In this document: positions 1 through 8,694 of the stretch, one piece after another
Numbering within the stretch: position 1 is the first letter of the stretch
Layout of the letters: the number at the start of each line of letters is the position of its first letter
From: Lentzea tibetensis
Lineage (GTDB): Bacteria > Actinomycetota > Actinomycetes > Mycobacteriales > Pseudonocardiaceae
Direction: 5' to 3'
Length of the DNA: 64,000 nt
Assembly (NCBI RefSeq): GCF_007845675.1
Contig: NZ_VOBR01000002.1
Span: forward strand, 1 to 64,000
Position numbers and translations under genes: made by a program
The notes under the pieces: model-generated
What the model was told of the DNA's origin: nothing
The model's input: the letters and a program-made list of their open reading frames with translations, nothing else
The model's database searches: none

Positions 1-1099
1 TGAGCTTCTCCGCGACGAACTCGGCCAGCTGGCCCGGGGTCATGGCGCCGTCGTGGGCGCCCACGGCGGCGAGGCGCTGGGCGAGGACCCGGTCGTAGTC
101 GGGGTTCGCCTGCTCGTCCAGCGCGGCGAGGCCGAGCACGTGCGTGCCCTGCTCGACCAGCTTGCGCACCGTGCGCACGAGCTGCTGCTCGTTGCCGCCC
201 TCGTAGAAGTCGGTGATCACGACGACGACCGCGCGGCGCGGGTTGTCGACGAGCTCCGCGCCGTACGCGACCGCCTTGGCGATGTTCGTGCCGCCGCCCA
301 GCTGCACCTTCATCAGCAGCTCGACCGGATCGGTCACGTCCGAGGTGAGGTCGACGACCGCGGTGTCGAAGGCGATCAGGTGGGTGCGCAGGCCCGGCAG
401 CCCCCACAGGCACGCCGCCGTCACCGCGGAGTGGATCACCGAGCTGGCCATCGAACCCGACTGGTCGACCAGCAGGATCACCTGCCACTGCTCGACGTGC
501 CTGCGGGTGCGGGACACGAACCGGGGCTTCTCGATCGCGATGCGCCGCTGATCGGGCTGGTAGTGCGCGAGGTTCGACCTGATCGTCGCGCGGAAGTCGA
601 AGTTGCGGGAGTTCTTGTGGTTGCTCGGATGCCGTGACCGCGCGCCGCTGAAGGTCCGCCGGATCTCGGTGACGAGCTTCGCCATCAGGTCGCGGACGAC
701 GGCCTCGACGATGCGGCGGGCCATCGCCAGCACCGCCGGGTTCATCAGGTGCTTGGTGCGCAGCACCGCGCGCAGCAGCGCGGCGTTGGGCTCGATCCGT
801 TGCAGCACCGAGGGATCCGTGACCACGTCGGTGATCTCGTAGCGTTCGACGGCGTCGCGTTCGAGCCGCTCGACGGTCTCCTTCGGGAACAGCTGGTGCA
901 CGTCGTCGAGCCAGTCGACGGTGCGCACCACCGACTCGGCGTCGCCGCCCCGGCGGATGCCCCTCTTCGCCAGGTCGTCGTCGCGGCCGTACAGCCAGTC
1001 GAGCGCCGCGTCTCGCCCGGCCGCCTCGCCGCTCAGGCACCCGGTGTGCCGCTGCGCGGGTGCGCCGAGGATCAGCCGCCAGCGTTCGAGATCGGTCAT
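1..1099 (-). CDS. VWA domain protein of a MoxR/VWA cassette (YehP-like), 3' end off window
   Basis: A von Willebrand factor A protein read from ATG at 1099 to the window edge, 366 codons with no stop yet. The MIDAS metal site is visible as DQSGS (D212, S214, S216), with the later conserved Thr in GGGTN and Asp in ITDF. The N-terminal 200 residues are helical and basic, as in the CoxE-like VWA partners of MoxR ATPases. The start overlaps the stop of the DUF5682 gene by 4 nt (ATGA), so it is translationally coupled and last in the visible operon. E. coli YehP is about 378 residues, so little should be missing. The role is inferred: a metal-dependent adaptor acting with the MoxR ATPase. The substrate is unknown. 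Confidence 0.9.
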   Translation of the reverse strand, partial: MTDLERWRLILGAPAQRHTGCLSGEAAGRDAALDWLYGRDDDLAKRGIRRGGDAESVVRTVDWLDDVHQLFPKETVERLERDAVERYEITDVVTDPSVLQRIEPNAALLRAVLRTKHLMNPAVLAMARRIVEAVVRDLMAKLVTEIRRTFSGARSRHPSNHKNSRNFDFRATIRSNLAHYQPDQRRIAIEKPRFVSRTRRHVEQWQVILLVDQSGSMASSVIHSAVTAACLWGLPGLRTHLIAFDTAVVDLTSDVTDPVELLMKVQLGGGTNIAKAVAYGAELVDNPRRAVVVVITDFYEGGNEQQLVRTVRKLVEQGTHVLGLAALDEQANPDYDRVLAQRLAAVGAHDGAMTPGQLAEFVAEKL

Positions 1100-3528
1100 C
1101 GCAGGCCCTCCAGCAGTTCGTCGACCCGGCGCTCCAGCGCCATCGCCTCGGCGACCACCAGCGGGTCGACCTCGGTGCGCAGCAGTGCGCGCGCCGAGCC
1201 CATCACCCCGCGATGCGCCAGCACCGCGCCGGCGATCCGTTCTCGTTCCACCGGCGGGAAGTACGTGAACGCGAGCCGCAGCGCGGGCAGCGCGATCAGA
1301 AACTCGTCCTCGGTCAGCGCGTGCACGATCTCGTCCAGCACACCGACCACGCTCGGGCTGCTCAGCACCTCCTCGCGGGCGACCGCGAAGAGCCCGGCCA
1401 GCCAGTCGCCGAGCACGTTCGGCGCCGCCATGCCCGCCGCGGCGTGCCCGACGTCCGGCTGCTCGTCCTCGCCGAGCACCCACCCGAGACCCAGCGCCGC
1501 ACCGCGCAGATCCGGCGGTGCCAACGCGTCCGCGGCCACCCGGCCGGCCACCCCGGCGACGTCCGCACGAGCCACCGCGAGCGCGGGGTCCGCGTGCACC
1601 ACCGCGTCGCGGGTCGCGACCAGTGCCCGCAACCGGTCCGGGTCCGCGGGCGCAGGTCCGCCGTGCAGGCCCTCGACCAGCCACAGGATCCGCCGCGTGC
1701 TCGCGTCGAGCACCGCTCCCAGCACCGGGTCGCGCGCCGTGCCGAAGAGCCGGTCGTGGCGCCACAACGCCAGCACGCCACCCAGCACGTGCCCGAGCGC
1801 GGCCAGGTCGGCGGTCACCGCGACCCGGTCGGTCAACGACGCGATCACGGTGGCGGACAACGAGGTGACGCCGCACAGCACCGCGTCGAACACGACCCCG
1901 GCCAGCTCGGCGAGCCCCGCGCAGGCGGCGCGGCGTTCCAGTGCGGTGCCCGCGGCTTCCTCGAGCGTCGCACCGAACGCGGCCGCCTCGATCAACGCGG
2001 GCACGCGCAGGTCGGAGGGCTTCAGCTCCCACCGCTCGTCCAGCGCCGGATCCGTTCCCGCCGCCGGTCCCGACACCCGGTCGAAGCCAGGTATGGCCAG
2101 CACCCGCAGGCGGTGCAGCACGCGGCTGCGTTCGAGCCCGTCCGGCTCGGTCAGGTCGAGCCGCACCTCGCCCTCGTGCCCGAGCCGCAGCGTCGTGAGC
2201 AGTTCGGTCACCGCCGTGACCAGCGGTGGTGCCGGGGTGGCCGGGTGCAGCCTGCCCGTGCGGTCGCCGCTCAGCGCCGCCACCATCTCGACCAGCGCCG
2301 GATGCGCGCCGGGCAGCAGCGGACCGCGCCGCGTCCACGGCGGCGGCTGCGTGAGGTCCTCCGACACGAGCGCGCTGACCAACCCGTCCAGCACGTCCGT
2401 GCGCGCCGGATGCGGATGCCCGCGCAGCCCGGCCAACCCGTCGGCGAGCGTGCGCGCGGCGATGAGGTCCGCCGTCGACGCCGGCTGCCCGCGCCGCCGC
2501 AACCGCGTCACGACCGACTCGACGAGCGCGTCCGCCGCGCGGGCCGGTCCGTCGGCCCACACCCGTTGGTAGTACTCGGGCGACGGCATGCCGGACTGGT
2601 AGCCGGTGAACGCGTCGAGCCGCTGGTGCGAGTACGGCACGAGGTAGCTCGCACCGGTCGACTTCGGCACCTCGGGCCACGCGGTGTCGCCGGCAGTTGT
2701 GGCGTGTGGCTGCGCTGGCGTCGTGGTGTGGCTGGGCGTCTTGGCTTTGGGCCGCTCTGGCCAGGTGGTGTCGCCAGCTGTCATGGTCTCTGGCGCTTCC
2801 GGCCACTCGGTTTCGCTGGGTGTCTTGGCTTGTGGCTGCTCGGGCGAGGTGGTGTGGCCAGCTGTCGTAGCCTTCGCTTTCAGCGCGTCCGGCGGCTCGG
2901 TGTCGCCGGCCGTCATCGCCTTCAGCGCGGGTGTGTGGAACCCGCCGGTCACCACGACCACGGGGCGGTCACCCGCGTCCGCCACCGCGGCCCGCACCCA
3001 CCGCGCCATGTACTCCTCGCGCGCCGCGTCGCCGTCGTCGGCCTGCGCCGAGCCGCGCAGGAGGTCGAAGTACCGGCTGAGGCGCTCGCGGATGTCACCG
3101 GTCTCGATCTCGAACAGGTGGTCCCACAACACGTCCACGTTGTCCACACCGAACTCGCGGCACAGCCGCTCGACCACCTCGGCGTAGCGCAGCTCGGCGT
3201 CGGCGTACCGGTTGCTGCGGCCGGCGAACGCCGGGTGCCACGCGGGCAGGTCGATGAACCGCACCTCGGCTCCGCACGCACGTCCGGTCGTCAACGCGAC
3301 CCACTCGGGCGAGTAGTCGCAGAACGGCGTCCACGACGCGTGGTCCGCGTCGTAGCTGAAGATCGCGATCGGCAGCTCGTGCCCGAGCAGCAGCTCGTCC
3401 ACGCGGTCGTTGACGTCCGCCGGGCCCTCGATCAGGACGTACGCGGGCCGCAGCTCCTCGATGGTCGCCGCGACCAGCCGCGCGCAGGCCGGGCTGTGGT
3501 GGCGGACGCCGACGAAGGTGGCGCCCAT
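1096..3528 (-). CDS. DUF5682 family protein (YehM-like)
   Basis: An 810-residue protein starting MGATFVGVRHHSP, typical of the DUF5682 family, which includes E. coli YehM (about 760 residues). The N-terminal 230 residues are conserved (RHHSPAC, LIEGPADVND, FCDYSPEW, VVVTGGFHTPA). They look enzyme-like, in the manner of erythromycin esterase/TraB-type folds, though that comparison is from memory. After residue 230 comes a low-complexity Thr/Pro insert of six repeats (see the repeat entry), then an alpha-helical C-terminal half. The ATG shares one base with the MoxR stop, and the gene's own stop overlaps the VWA start, so the genes are tightly coupled. Biochemical function is unknown. The family travels with MoxR and VWA genes. 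Confidence 0.88.
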   Translation of the reverse strand: MGATFVGVRHHSPACARLVAATIEELRPAYVLIEGPADVNDRVDELLLGHELPIAIFSYDADHASWTPFCDYSPEWVALTTGRACGAEVRFIDLPAWHPAFAGRSNRYADAELRYAEVVERLCREFGVDNVDVLWDHLFEIETGDIRERLSRYFDLLRGSAQADDGDAAREEYMARWVRAAVADAGDRPVVVVTGGFHTPALKAMTAGDTEPPDALKAKATTAGHTTSPEQPQAKTPSETEWPEAPETMTAGDTTWPERPKAKTPSHTTTPAQPHATTAGDTAWPEVPKSTGASYLVPYSHQRLDAFTGYQSGMPSPEYYQRVWADGPARAADALVESVVTRLRRRGQPASTADLIAARTLADGLAGLRGHPHPARTDVLDGLVSALVSEDLTQPPPWTRRGPLLPGAHPALVEMVAALSGDRTGRLHPATPAPPLVTAVTELLTTLRLGHEGEVRLDLTEPDGLERSRVLHRLRVLAIPGFDRVSGPAAGTDPALDERWELKPSDLRVPALIEAAAFGATLEEAAGTALERRAACAGLAELAGVVFDAVLCGVTSLSATVIASLTDRVAVTADLAALGHVLGGVLALWRHDRLFGTARDPVLGAVLDASTRRILWLVEGLHGGPAPADPDRLRALVATRDAVVHADPALAVARADVAGVAGRVAADALAPPDLRGAALGLGWVLGEDEQPDVGHAAAGMAAPNVLGDWLAGLFAVAREEVLSSPSVVGVLDEIVHALTEDEFLIALPALRLAFTYFPPVERERIAGAVLAHRGVMGSARALLRTEVDPLVVAEAMALERRVDELLEGLR
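2672..2925 (-). repeat. Six imperfect 42-bp (14-residue) repeats inside the DUF5682 gene
   Basis: In-frame minisatellite within the DUF5682 gene. Units read TAGDTEPPDALKAKA, TTAGHTTSPEQPQAK, TPSETEWPEAPETM, TAGDTTWPERPKAK, TPSHTTTPAQPHAT and TAGDTAWPEVPKS. The core is TAGDT-x-WPE-x-P. The DNA is richer in T on the plus strand than the surrounding gene. It encodes a flexible linker between the N-terminal conserved domain and the C-terminal helical half, and could vary in copy number between strains. Confidence 0.85.
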
Positions 3529-4604
3529 CAGCCGGGCAGCAGGTGCCGGGCCTGGTGCAGCGCCTGCCACTGCGCACCCTTGCGCCGCACCGCGTGCTGC
3601 TCCAGGTACCGCCGCAGCCGCGCCAGGTCGTCGGTGTTGTCCTTGGCCGCGGTGCCCGCGAGGCACTCCACCACGTCCGCGGGCGTGCCCGCCTCCCCGC
3701 GCAGGAACCAGCCCCGCAACCCCACGGCGTGCGCGACCGACACCGCCTCGGCCGTGCTCATCACCGTCGACAACCGGTCGGTCCCGTTGCCCTCCCGCAG
3801 GTCGCGGAACGTCCGCACCAGCACCTCCAGCACGTCTCGCTGCGGTGCCACGCCGACCCCGGACTGCGCGAGCAGCTTCGCCGCCTCCTGCTCGACGAGC
3901 CCGAGCTCCGTCTGGAAGTCGCCGATGGGGAAGACGGTCTCGAAGTTGAAGCGCCGCTTGAGCGCGGCACTCATCTCGTTGACGCCCCGGTCGCGCGTGT
4001 TGGCCGTGGCGATCACGTTGAACCCGGCGTGCGCGAACACCATCCCGTCCGGCCCGGTCAGCTCCGGGATCGCCAGCACCCGCTCGGACAGCAGCGAGAG
4101 CAGGGAGTCCTGCACCTCCAGCGGACAGCGGGTGATCTCCTCGAACCGCACGACCTTGCCCTCGGCCATGCCGCGCAACATCGGCGCGGGCACCAGCGAC
4201 CGCGTGGACGGCCCCTCCGCGACGAGCAGCGCGTAGTTCCACGAGTACTTGATCTGGTCCTCGGTCGTCGCCGCCCCGCCCTGCACGGTCAGCGTGGACT
4301 CACCGCTGACCGCGGCCGCGATCAGCTCGGACAGCAGCGACTTCGCCGTGCCGGGCTCGCCGACCAGCATCAGGCCCCTGCTGGTCGCCAGCGTCACCAG
4401 CGCTCGGTCCACGAGGGATGGATCGCCGACGAACTTCCGGCTGATGCCACGGCTGTCGTCGCCGACGACGAACCGGCGGGCCGCGTCGAGGCTCATGGCC
4501 CAGCCTGGTGGGCGTGGTGCGGTGTCCTCGGCTCGCAGGCGGGTGAGCTCGTCGGCGTATCTCAGCTCCGCCGGCGGGCGCTGAAGGGTGTTGTGGTCGC
4601 TCAA
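3528..4604 (-). CDS. MoxR-family AAA+ ATPase (YehL-like)
   Basis: A 358-residue AAA+ ATPase. The Walker A is GEPGTAKS (residues 82-89, K88), the Walker B is VVRFEE (151-156), and the sensor-1 region reads VIATANTRDRGVNEMS, as in MoxR proteins. It starts with TTG at 4604, preceded by a GAAGG ribosome site. There is a 19-nt gap from the upstream DUF4132 gene and a 1-nt overlap with DUF5682 downstream. MoxR ATPases typically remodel or activate a partner together with a VWA protein, which is encoded two genes downstream. It is presumably a cytoplasmic hexamer. E. coli YehL is similar in size (about 384 residues) and context. Confidence 0.92.
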   Translation of the reverse strand: MSDHNTLQRPPAELRYADELTRLRAEDTAPRPPGWAMSLDAARRFVVGDDSRGISRKFVGDPSLVDRALVTLATSRGLMLVGEPGTAKSLLSELIAAAVSGESTLTVQGGAATTEDQIKYSWNYALLVAEGPSTRSLVPAPMLRGMAEGKVVRFEEITRCPLEVQDSLLSLLSERVLAIPELTGPDGMVFAHAGFNVIATANTRDRGVNEMSAALKRRFNFETVFPIGDFQTELGLVEQEAAKLLAQSGVGVAPQRDVLEVLVRTFRDLREGNGTDRLSTVMSTAEAVSVAHAVGLRGWFLRGEAGTPADVVECLAGTAAKDNTDDLARLRRYLEQHAVRRKGAQWQALHQARHLLPG

Positions 4605-4623
4605 GGGTGTGCCTTCGGGTGTG

Positions 4624-7600
4624 TCAGTTGTGGAGTGAGGTCAGTTCGGACAGCAGCTCGGAGGCCGTGACCGGGTCCAGTTCGAGCCCGTGCGCGCGGT
4701 CCCGAGGTGCGGTCCACGAGCCCTCGCCCCTGGCGTCGAACCAGAACTCGGTGAACTTCACCTCGGGGAAGACGTCGATCGCGCCGATCGCGATGCCGGG
4801 GTCGAGCGCGGCGACGAGTGCTCCGCCGCCGGGGAGCGGGCGGGTGATCCAGCACTCCACGCCCGCGTCCTGCGGCGCGCCGCGCACCCAGCCGCGCTTG
4901 GTGAGACCGAGGACCTTGCCCACCGGCATCGGCACGTCGCGGTACTTCTCCAGCTGGGGGAGGAGCGGGCCCGCGTCGAACGCGTGGACCGGCCTGCCCA
5001 GCTGCGGGAACGGCTGGAGGATCTCGTAGTCGGCGAACACCTCGCCCCACGCCGCCGCCTCGGTGGCGAGATCGACCGGGTGCGCCACCCGCATCTTCGC
5101 GTGCTCGGGGAGCACGTAGGCGTCGTCCTGCGCGTCGGCGAGGGTCCGGTCCTCGGCCAGGCGGAACGACGTGCCGTCGGCGGTGATCCAGACGAGCCTG
5201 CGGACGATGTGCCACAGCAGCGGGTGGGCGGCGAGCACGGTGTGGAACTCGGCCGCTGTCCACTGGCGCCGGGTGACCATCGCGGCTTCGAGGCGGTGGA
5301 TCTGGTCGGCCGCGACGGTGCGGACGTCCTTCTTCAGCGTCGTGAACCTCTTGTGCTCCGCCACGGCCAGGTCCTGGTCGTCGCGGGCGCCCGGCTTCGG
5401 CAGTTCCTTGCGGCGCTTGCCGTCCTGGTCGACGACGTAGGGCTTGAGCTGCTCGTCGAAGCCGACGGTGAACGTGCGCGAGCCGTAGTCGATCACCAGG
5501 GACGCGTCGTCGTCGAGACCGAGTCGCGGCACGAGACGGTCGGCGAGCTGGTCGCGGCTCAGGCCGAGCCGGGCCGCGATCGCTGCGACCTTCTCCTGCG
5601 CGCGGGCCTTGAGCGCCTTGAACTTCACCTTCTCCGCGATGCCGTTCAGGTGCGCGAGCGCCACCTCGGTGCCGATCTCGGCGAGCACGTCGAGACCGGT
5701 GACCGCCTTGGCGTGCGCGCTCTCGCCCGGCCACGCGCGGATCAGCGGCGTGAGGCGGCGGACCGTGTCGTCGTCGCCGAACCAGCCGAGCGCGGTGAGC
5801 GCCCAGCCCTCCTTCGCCGGCGCGCCGATGTCCTGCCAGCGCTGGAAGACCGCCCACGCGAACTCCGCGAGCGACACCGGGTCGCACACCTCGCGGGCGA
5901 GCAGCAGGCCCTCGTGGACCTCTCCCGGACGGGACAACGCGGCCGTCATCAGCAGGTGACGCGTGGCGCTCGACGGCAACGCGTGCGCGCGGTCGCGCAG
6001 CAGCACCCGAGGCATGAGCGCCGGATCCGCCCACGCGCCGATCACCGGCAGCTTCGCGGGCGGCGGTGCGGGCTTCTCGGCGTCGACGAGCGCCTGGATC
6101 GCGGCACGGGCGGCGTCGCCGTGCTCGGCCGCTGCTGCCACCACGTCGTGGCCCTGCTCCGCGAGGAACACCAGCGCCGCACCGGCGTTCTTGCGCGGAC
6201 GGCCCGGCTTGCCCAGCGCGGCGGGCAGCAGGAACCGGACCGCCGTGTCGCCGTGGCGGGTCAGCCACGCCCTGGCGAACTCACCGGCCTGCTTGAGGCG
6301 GACCAGCCAGTCGGCCATCAGCGCGGCGACCTCGGCCGACGCGAACGGCATCAGCAGCACGCCGTTGCGATGTGCTTCCAGCGCGGCAAGATGCATCAGT
6401 GGCGGGAGCGCGTCCATGCCGTGCGCGGCCGCGAGCCGCTGGCCGCACGCGGCGGCGTAGTAGCCGGTGTTCGGCTTCCAGTCGGCGAGCAGCGGCCGCA
6501 CGATCTCCTCGGGCCCCATCACGAAGAACGCTTCCTCGTGGAAGAAACGGGAACGCCGAGGGGCCAGGAACTCCTCCCGCAGCGCGGGCCAGTCCGGCTT
6601 GGCGGGGGCCGGTTCCCACGGTGTGCGCATGTCCCAGTTGCCGCGGACACTCGCCCACTCCGCCTGCTCACCCCGCGCCCACACCAGATGCGGCTCGGGC
6701 ACCGGCAGCCCCTCGACGACGATCGGAGCGGCCTGCCGCACGGGCGCGGCCGGCGCGACCTGCACCGCCCACGGAGGCCGGACGAGCACCTCGGGCAGCA
6801 GTTCGGCGGGTGCCTCCGGGATCTCCACGCGCGTGGCGGCCAGCTCGGCGAGCGCCGCGCGGGTCTCCTCGGGCAGGTCGAGCGACGGGTGCTCGGTCAG
6901 GTGCGCGTCGAGCAGGTACCGCGCCGCCTCGTCCGTCGCGGCGCGCGGCGCGAGCAGTCGCGCCGCGCGCACCGGGAAGGACTTCATCGCGGTCATCGCG
7001 GCGGCGTGGACGTACTTCTGGCCCAGCCGGTCGAGCAGGACCGTGAACGCCTCGTCGGTCGGCAGCGCGGCCAGCACCTTCAGTGCGAGCTGGCGGCACT
7101 CCTTGATCTGGTGCGGACCGTCCAGCTCAGCGGCCAGCGCCGGTGCGACGGCGGGGCCGAGCGCGTTGAGCACGGTGAACATGACGCTCTCGGACGAGGT
7201 GAGCCGCGGATCCGACCGGGTCGCCAGCTCCTCCGCGGTGCCCACGCAGCACGGGCTGAGCCACCACGGGCCGTCGGTGGACGCGCTGTACGCCTCGGCC
7301 ACCCAGTCGGCGCGCGTCGGCACCATGAACGCACGGCCCGATCTGGCCACCACGGAAGTGTCGATCGGTTCGAGTGCCGCGGTGGCGGCCTCGTACTCCG
7401 CCTCACCGGCGTCCGCCAGTGCGGTCCTGACCGTCGTGATCGCCTGCGCCGTCAGGCCGAACCGCGTGATGTCGTCCGCAGCGCGCGGGCGCAGATGGCG
7501 GTTGCGCGGCTGGCGGTGCAGCTGGTCCCAGGTCCAGTCGAGAGCGACCTCGGCAGTGCGCAAGGCGGCGACGGCCGCGAACGGGAGGCCGTGCTCGGCG

Positions 7601-8133
7601 ATCCAGTGGTGGGTCGATGCGGCGCCGACGATCGTCGCCACCGCGGCCGCGCCGAGCGGGTCCGGCTCACCGGCGAGCCAGGCCCGCGCCGCCGCGACGA
7701 GCGGCGGGGCCGATTCCGGCTCGGTGAGCACCTCGTCGATCTCCTGGCGCTTGTCCTCGAGCCGCTTCCTCGTCTCGGCGACCGCGGCCTGGTCGACCTC
7801 GAACTCGCTCCACCGCGGCCGGTCGCGGCGCGGGTGGACGTGCTTGCGCCACAACGGGGGCATGACGAACGCGTCCTCGTCCGGCGCACAGGCCGGTGGA
7901 GCGGCGGCAGGCTCGGTGACCGGGCGGTAGCCCTTCTTCTCCTTCTCCGCCACCAGTTTCGCGACGTGCGCGCTCGCTTCCCGCTCGTCGGCGAGCGACT
8001 TCGTCTTGGTCTGCCCGTCGGTCTGCAGCCGCCCGAACCGGACGGTCACGTCCTTCCCCTCCTGGCCGACCTCCCAGAACTTCGCCGAGCCGTCGGCGAC
8101 CAGTTCCCACCTGCGCACGTGCCACGCCCCCAT
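4624..8133 (-). CDS. WGR and DUF4132 domain protein (YehI/MolR-like)
   Basis: A 1,169-residue protein. The N-terminal 80 residues are a WGR domain (FWEVGQEG, VTVRFGRLQTDGQT), a small nucleic-acid-associated fold also found in PARPs. The C-terminal third carries the DUF4132 signature (TTLKKDVRTVAADQIHRLE, HPLLWHIVRRLVW). The middle is helical and HEAT-like. ATG 8133 is chosen because GGAGG lies 8 nt upstream; an in-frame TTG at 8178 has no such site. It leads the four-gene operon with MoxR, DUF5682 and VWA. E. coli YehI (about 1,210 residues, WGR plus DUF4132) heads the equivalent locus. The molecular role is unestablished; WGR suggests contact with DNA or poly(ADP-ribose). Confidence 0.9.
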   Translation of the reverse strand: MGAWHVRRWELVADGSAKFWEVGQEGKDVTVRFGRLQTDGQTKTKSLADEREASAHVAKLVAEKEKKGYRPVTEPAAAPPACAPDEDAFVMPPLWRKHVHPRRDRPRWSEFEVDQAAVAETRKRLEDKRQEIDEVLTEPESAPPLVAAARAWLAGEPDPLGAAAVATIVGAASTHHWIAEHGLPFAAVAALRTAEVALDWTWDQLHRQPRNRHLRPRAADDITRFGLTAQAITTVRTALADAGEAEYEAATAALEPIDTSVVARSGRAFMVPTRADWVAEAYSASTDGPWWLSPCCVGTAEELATRSDPRLTSSESVMFTVLNALGPAVAPALAAELDGPHQIKECRQLALKVLAALPTDEAFTVLLDRLGQKYVHAAAMTAMKSFPVRAARLLAPRAATDEAARYLLDAHLTEHPSLDLPEETRAALAELAATRVEIPEAPAELLPEVLVRPPWAVQVAPAAPVRQAAPIVVEGLPVPEPHLVWARGEQAEWASVRGNWDMRTPWEPAPAKPDWPALREEFLAPRRSRFFHEEAFFVMGPEEIVRPLLADWKPNTGYYAAACGQRLAAAHGMDALPPLMHLAALEAHRNGVLLMPFASAEVAALMADWLVRLKQAGEFARAWLTRHGDTAVRFLLPAALGKPGRPRKNAGAALVFLAEQGHDVVAAAAEHGDAARAAIQALVDAEKPAPPPAKLPVIGAWADPALMPRVLLRDRAHALPSSATRHLLMTAALSRPGEVHEGLLLAREVCDPVSLAEFAWAVFQRWQDIGAPAKEGWALTALGWFGDDDTVRRLTPLIRAWPGESAHAKAVTGLDVLAEIGTEVALAHLNGIAEKVKFKALKARAQEKVAAIAARLGLSRDQLADRLVPRLGLDDDASLVIDYGSRTFTVGFDEQLKPYVVDQDGKRRKELPKPGARDDQDLAVAEHKRFTTLKKDVRTVAADQIHRLEAAMVTRRQWTAAEFHTVLAAHPLLWHIVRRLVWITADGTSFRLAEDRTLADAQDDAYVLPEHAKMRVAHPVDLATEAAAWGEVFADYEILQPFPQLGRPVHAFDAGPLLPQLEKYRDVPMPVGKVLGLTKRGWVRGAPQDAGVECWITRPLPGGGALVAALDPGIAIGAIDVFPEVKFTEFWFDARGEGSWTAPRDRAHGLELDPVTASELLSELTSLHN

Positions 8134-8193
8134 GATCCGGACCTCCGATGGGGAGACCGTACGGGAGGGGTCTGACAATTCGCGTCGTTCCAG

Positions 8194-8694
8194 CTAGATC
8201 AGGCTGGTCAACCAGATCGCCAGCCAGAGCGACAAGCTGAGCACGACCGCGAGCAGGCCGAGCCGGACGCTCCGCTTCCGCCGCGTCACCAGGCCCACCA
8301 CGATAACGACGAGCCCGCCCGCGGCGGCCACCGCACTCGTCAGGAGCCCGCCTCCCAGCAGGACGGTCAGCACCGGCTCCCAACCGTGCCCGCTGCCCGG
8401 CCCGGCGGACTGCTGCGCCCAGAAGACGACATCGCCCAACGCGGCGAGTACCGCGGTGATCGCCCCCGCGGCGACCGCCACCGCGGTGGTGCGGGTCAAG
8501 CCGCGGCCGGCCGGTCGCTGGACGCCAGGCGCGGGCCGATTCGGTGCGGGGACTGGTGAAACCGGGGCGGCGGCCGGTGGCGACGGAGTGCCCGCCGGCC
8601 TCGACGCGCGCCACTGGGCGACCGACACCGCGGTCCCGACGGCCGCCGCGATCGCGCTGATCACCGCGGCGAGCAGGGAGATCGTCTCGGTCAC
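8194..8694 (-). CDS. Small polytopic membrane protein, unknown function
   Basis: 166 residues, starting at GTG 8694, which overlaps the methyltransferase stop (GTGA). Residues 1-25 form a hydrophobic Ala-rich helix (LLAAVISAIAAAVGTAVSVA). A Pro/Ala-rich cytoplasmic-looking linker follows (about 30-65). Three further membrane segments follow: around AVAAGAITAVLAALGDVVFW, VLTVLLGGGLLTSAVAAAGG, and the C-terminal LGLLAVVLSLSLWLAIWL. No family was recognised. Coupling to the upstream methyltransferase suggests co-expression, but no function is implied. Confidence 0.7.
   Translation of the reverse strand: MTETISLLAAVISAIAAAVGTAVSVAQWRASRPAGTPSPPAAAPVSPVPAPNRPAPGVQRPAGRGLTRTTAVAVAAGAITAVLAALGDVVFWAQQSAGPGSGHGWEPVLTVLLGGGLLTSAVAAAGGLVVIVVGLVTRRKRSVRLGLLAVVLSLSLWLAIWLTSLI

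Noticed and set aside
1060-4236. Open frames of more than 1,000 codons on the plus strand opposite the DUF5682/MoxR genes
   Set aside because: Arg/Pro/Gln-rich low-complexity shadows of the minus-strand genes, with no domains.
4690-8175. 1,161-codon plus-strand frame opposite the DUF4132 gene
   Set aside because: The minus strand has clear WGR and DUF4132 signatures; the plus frame is compositionally biased without family features.
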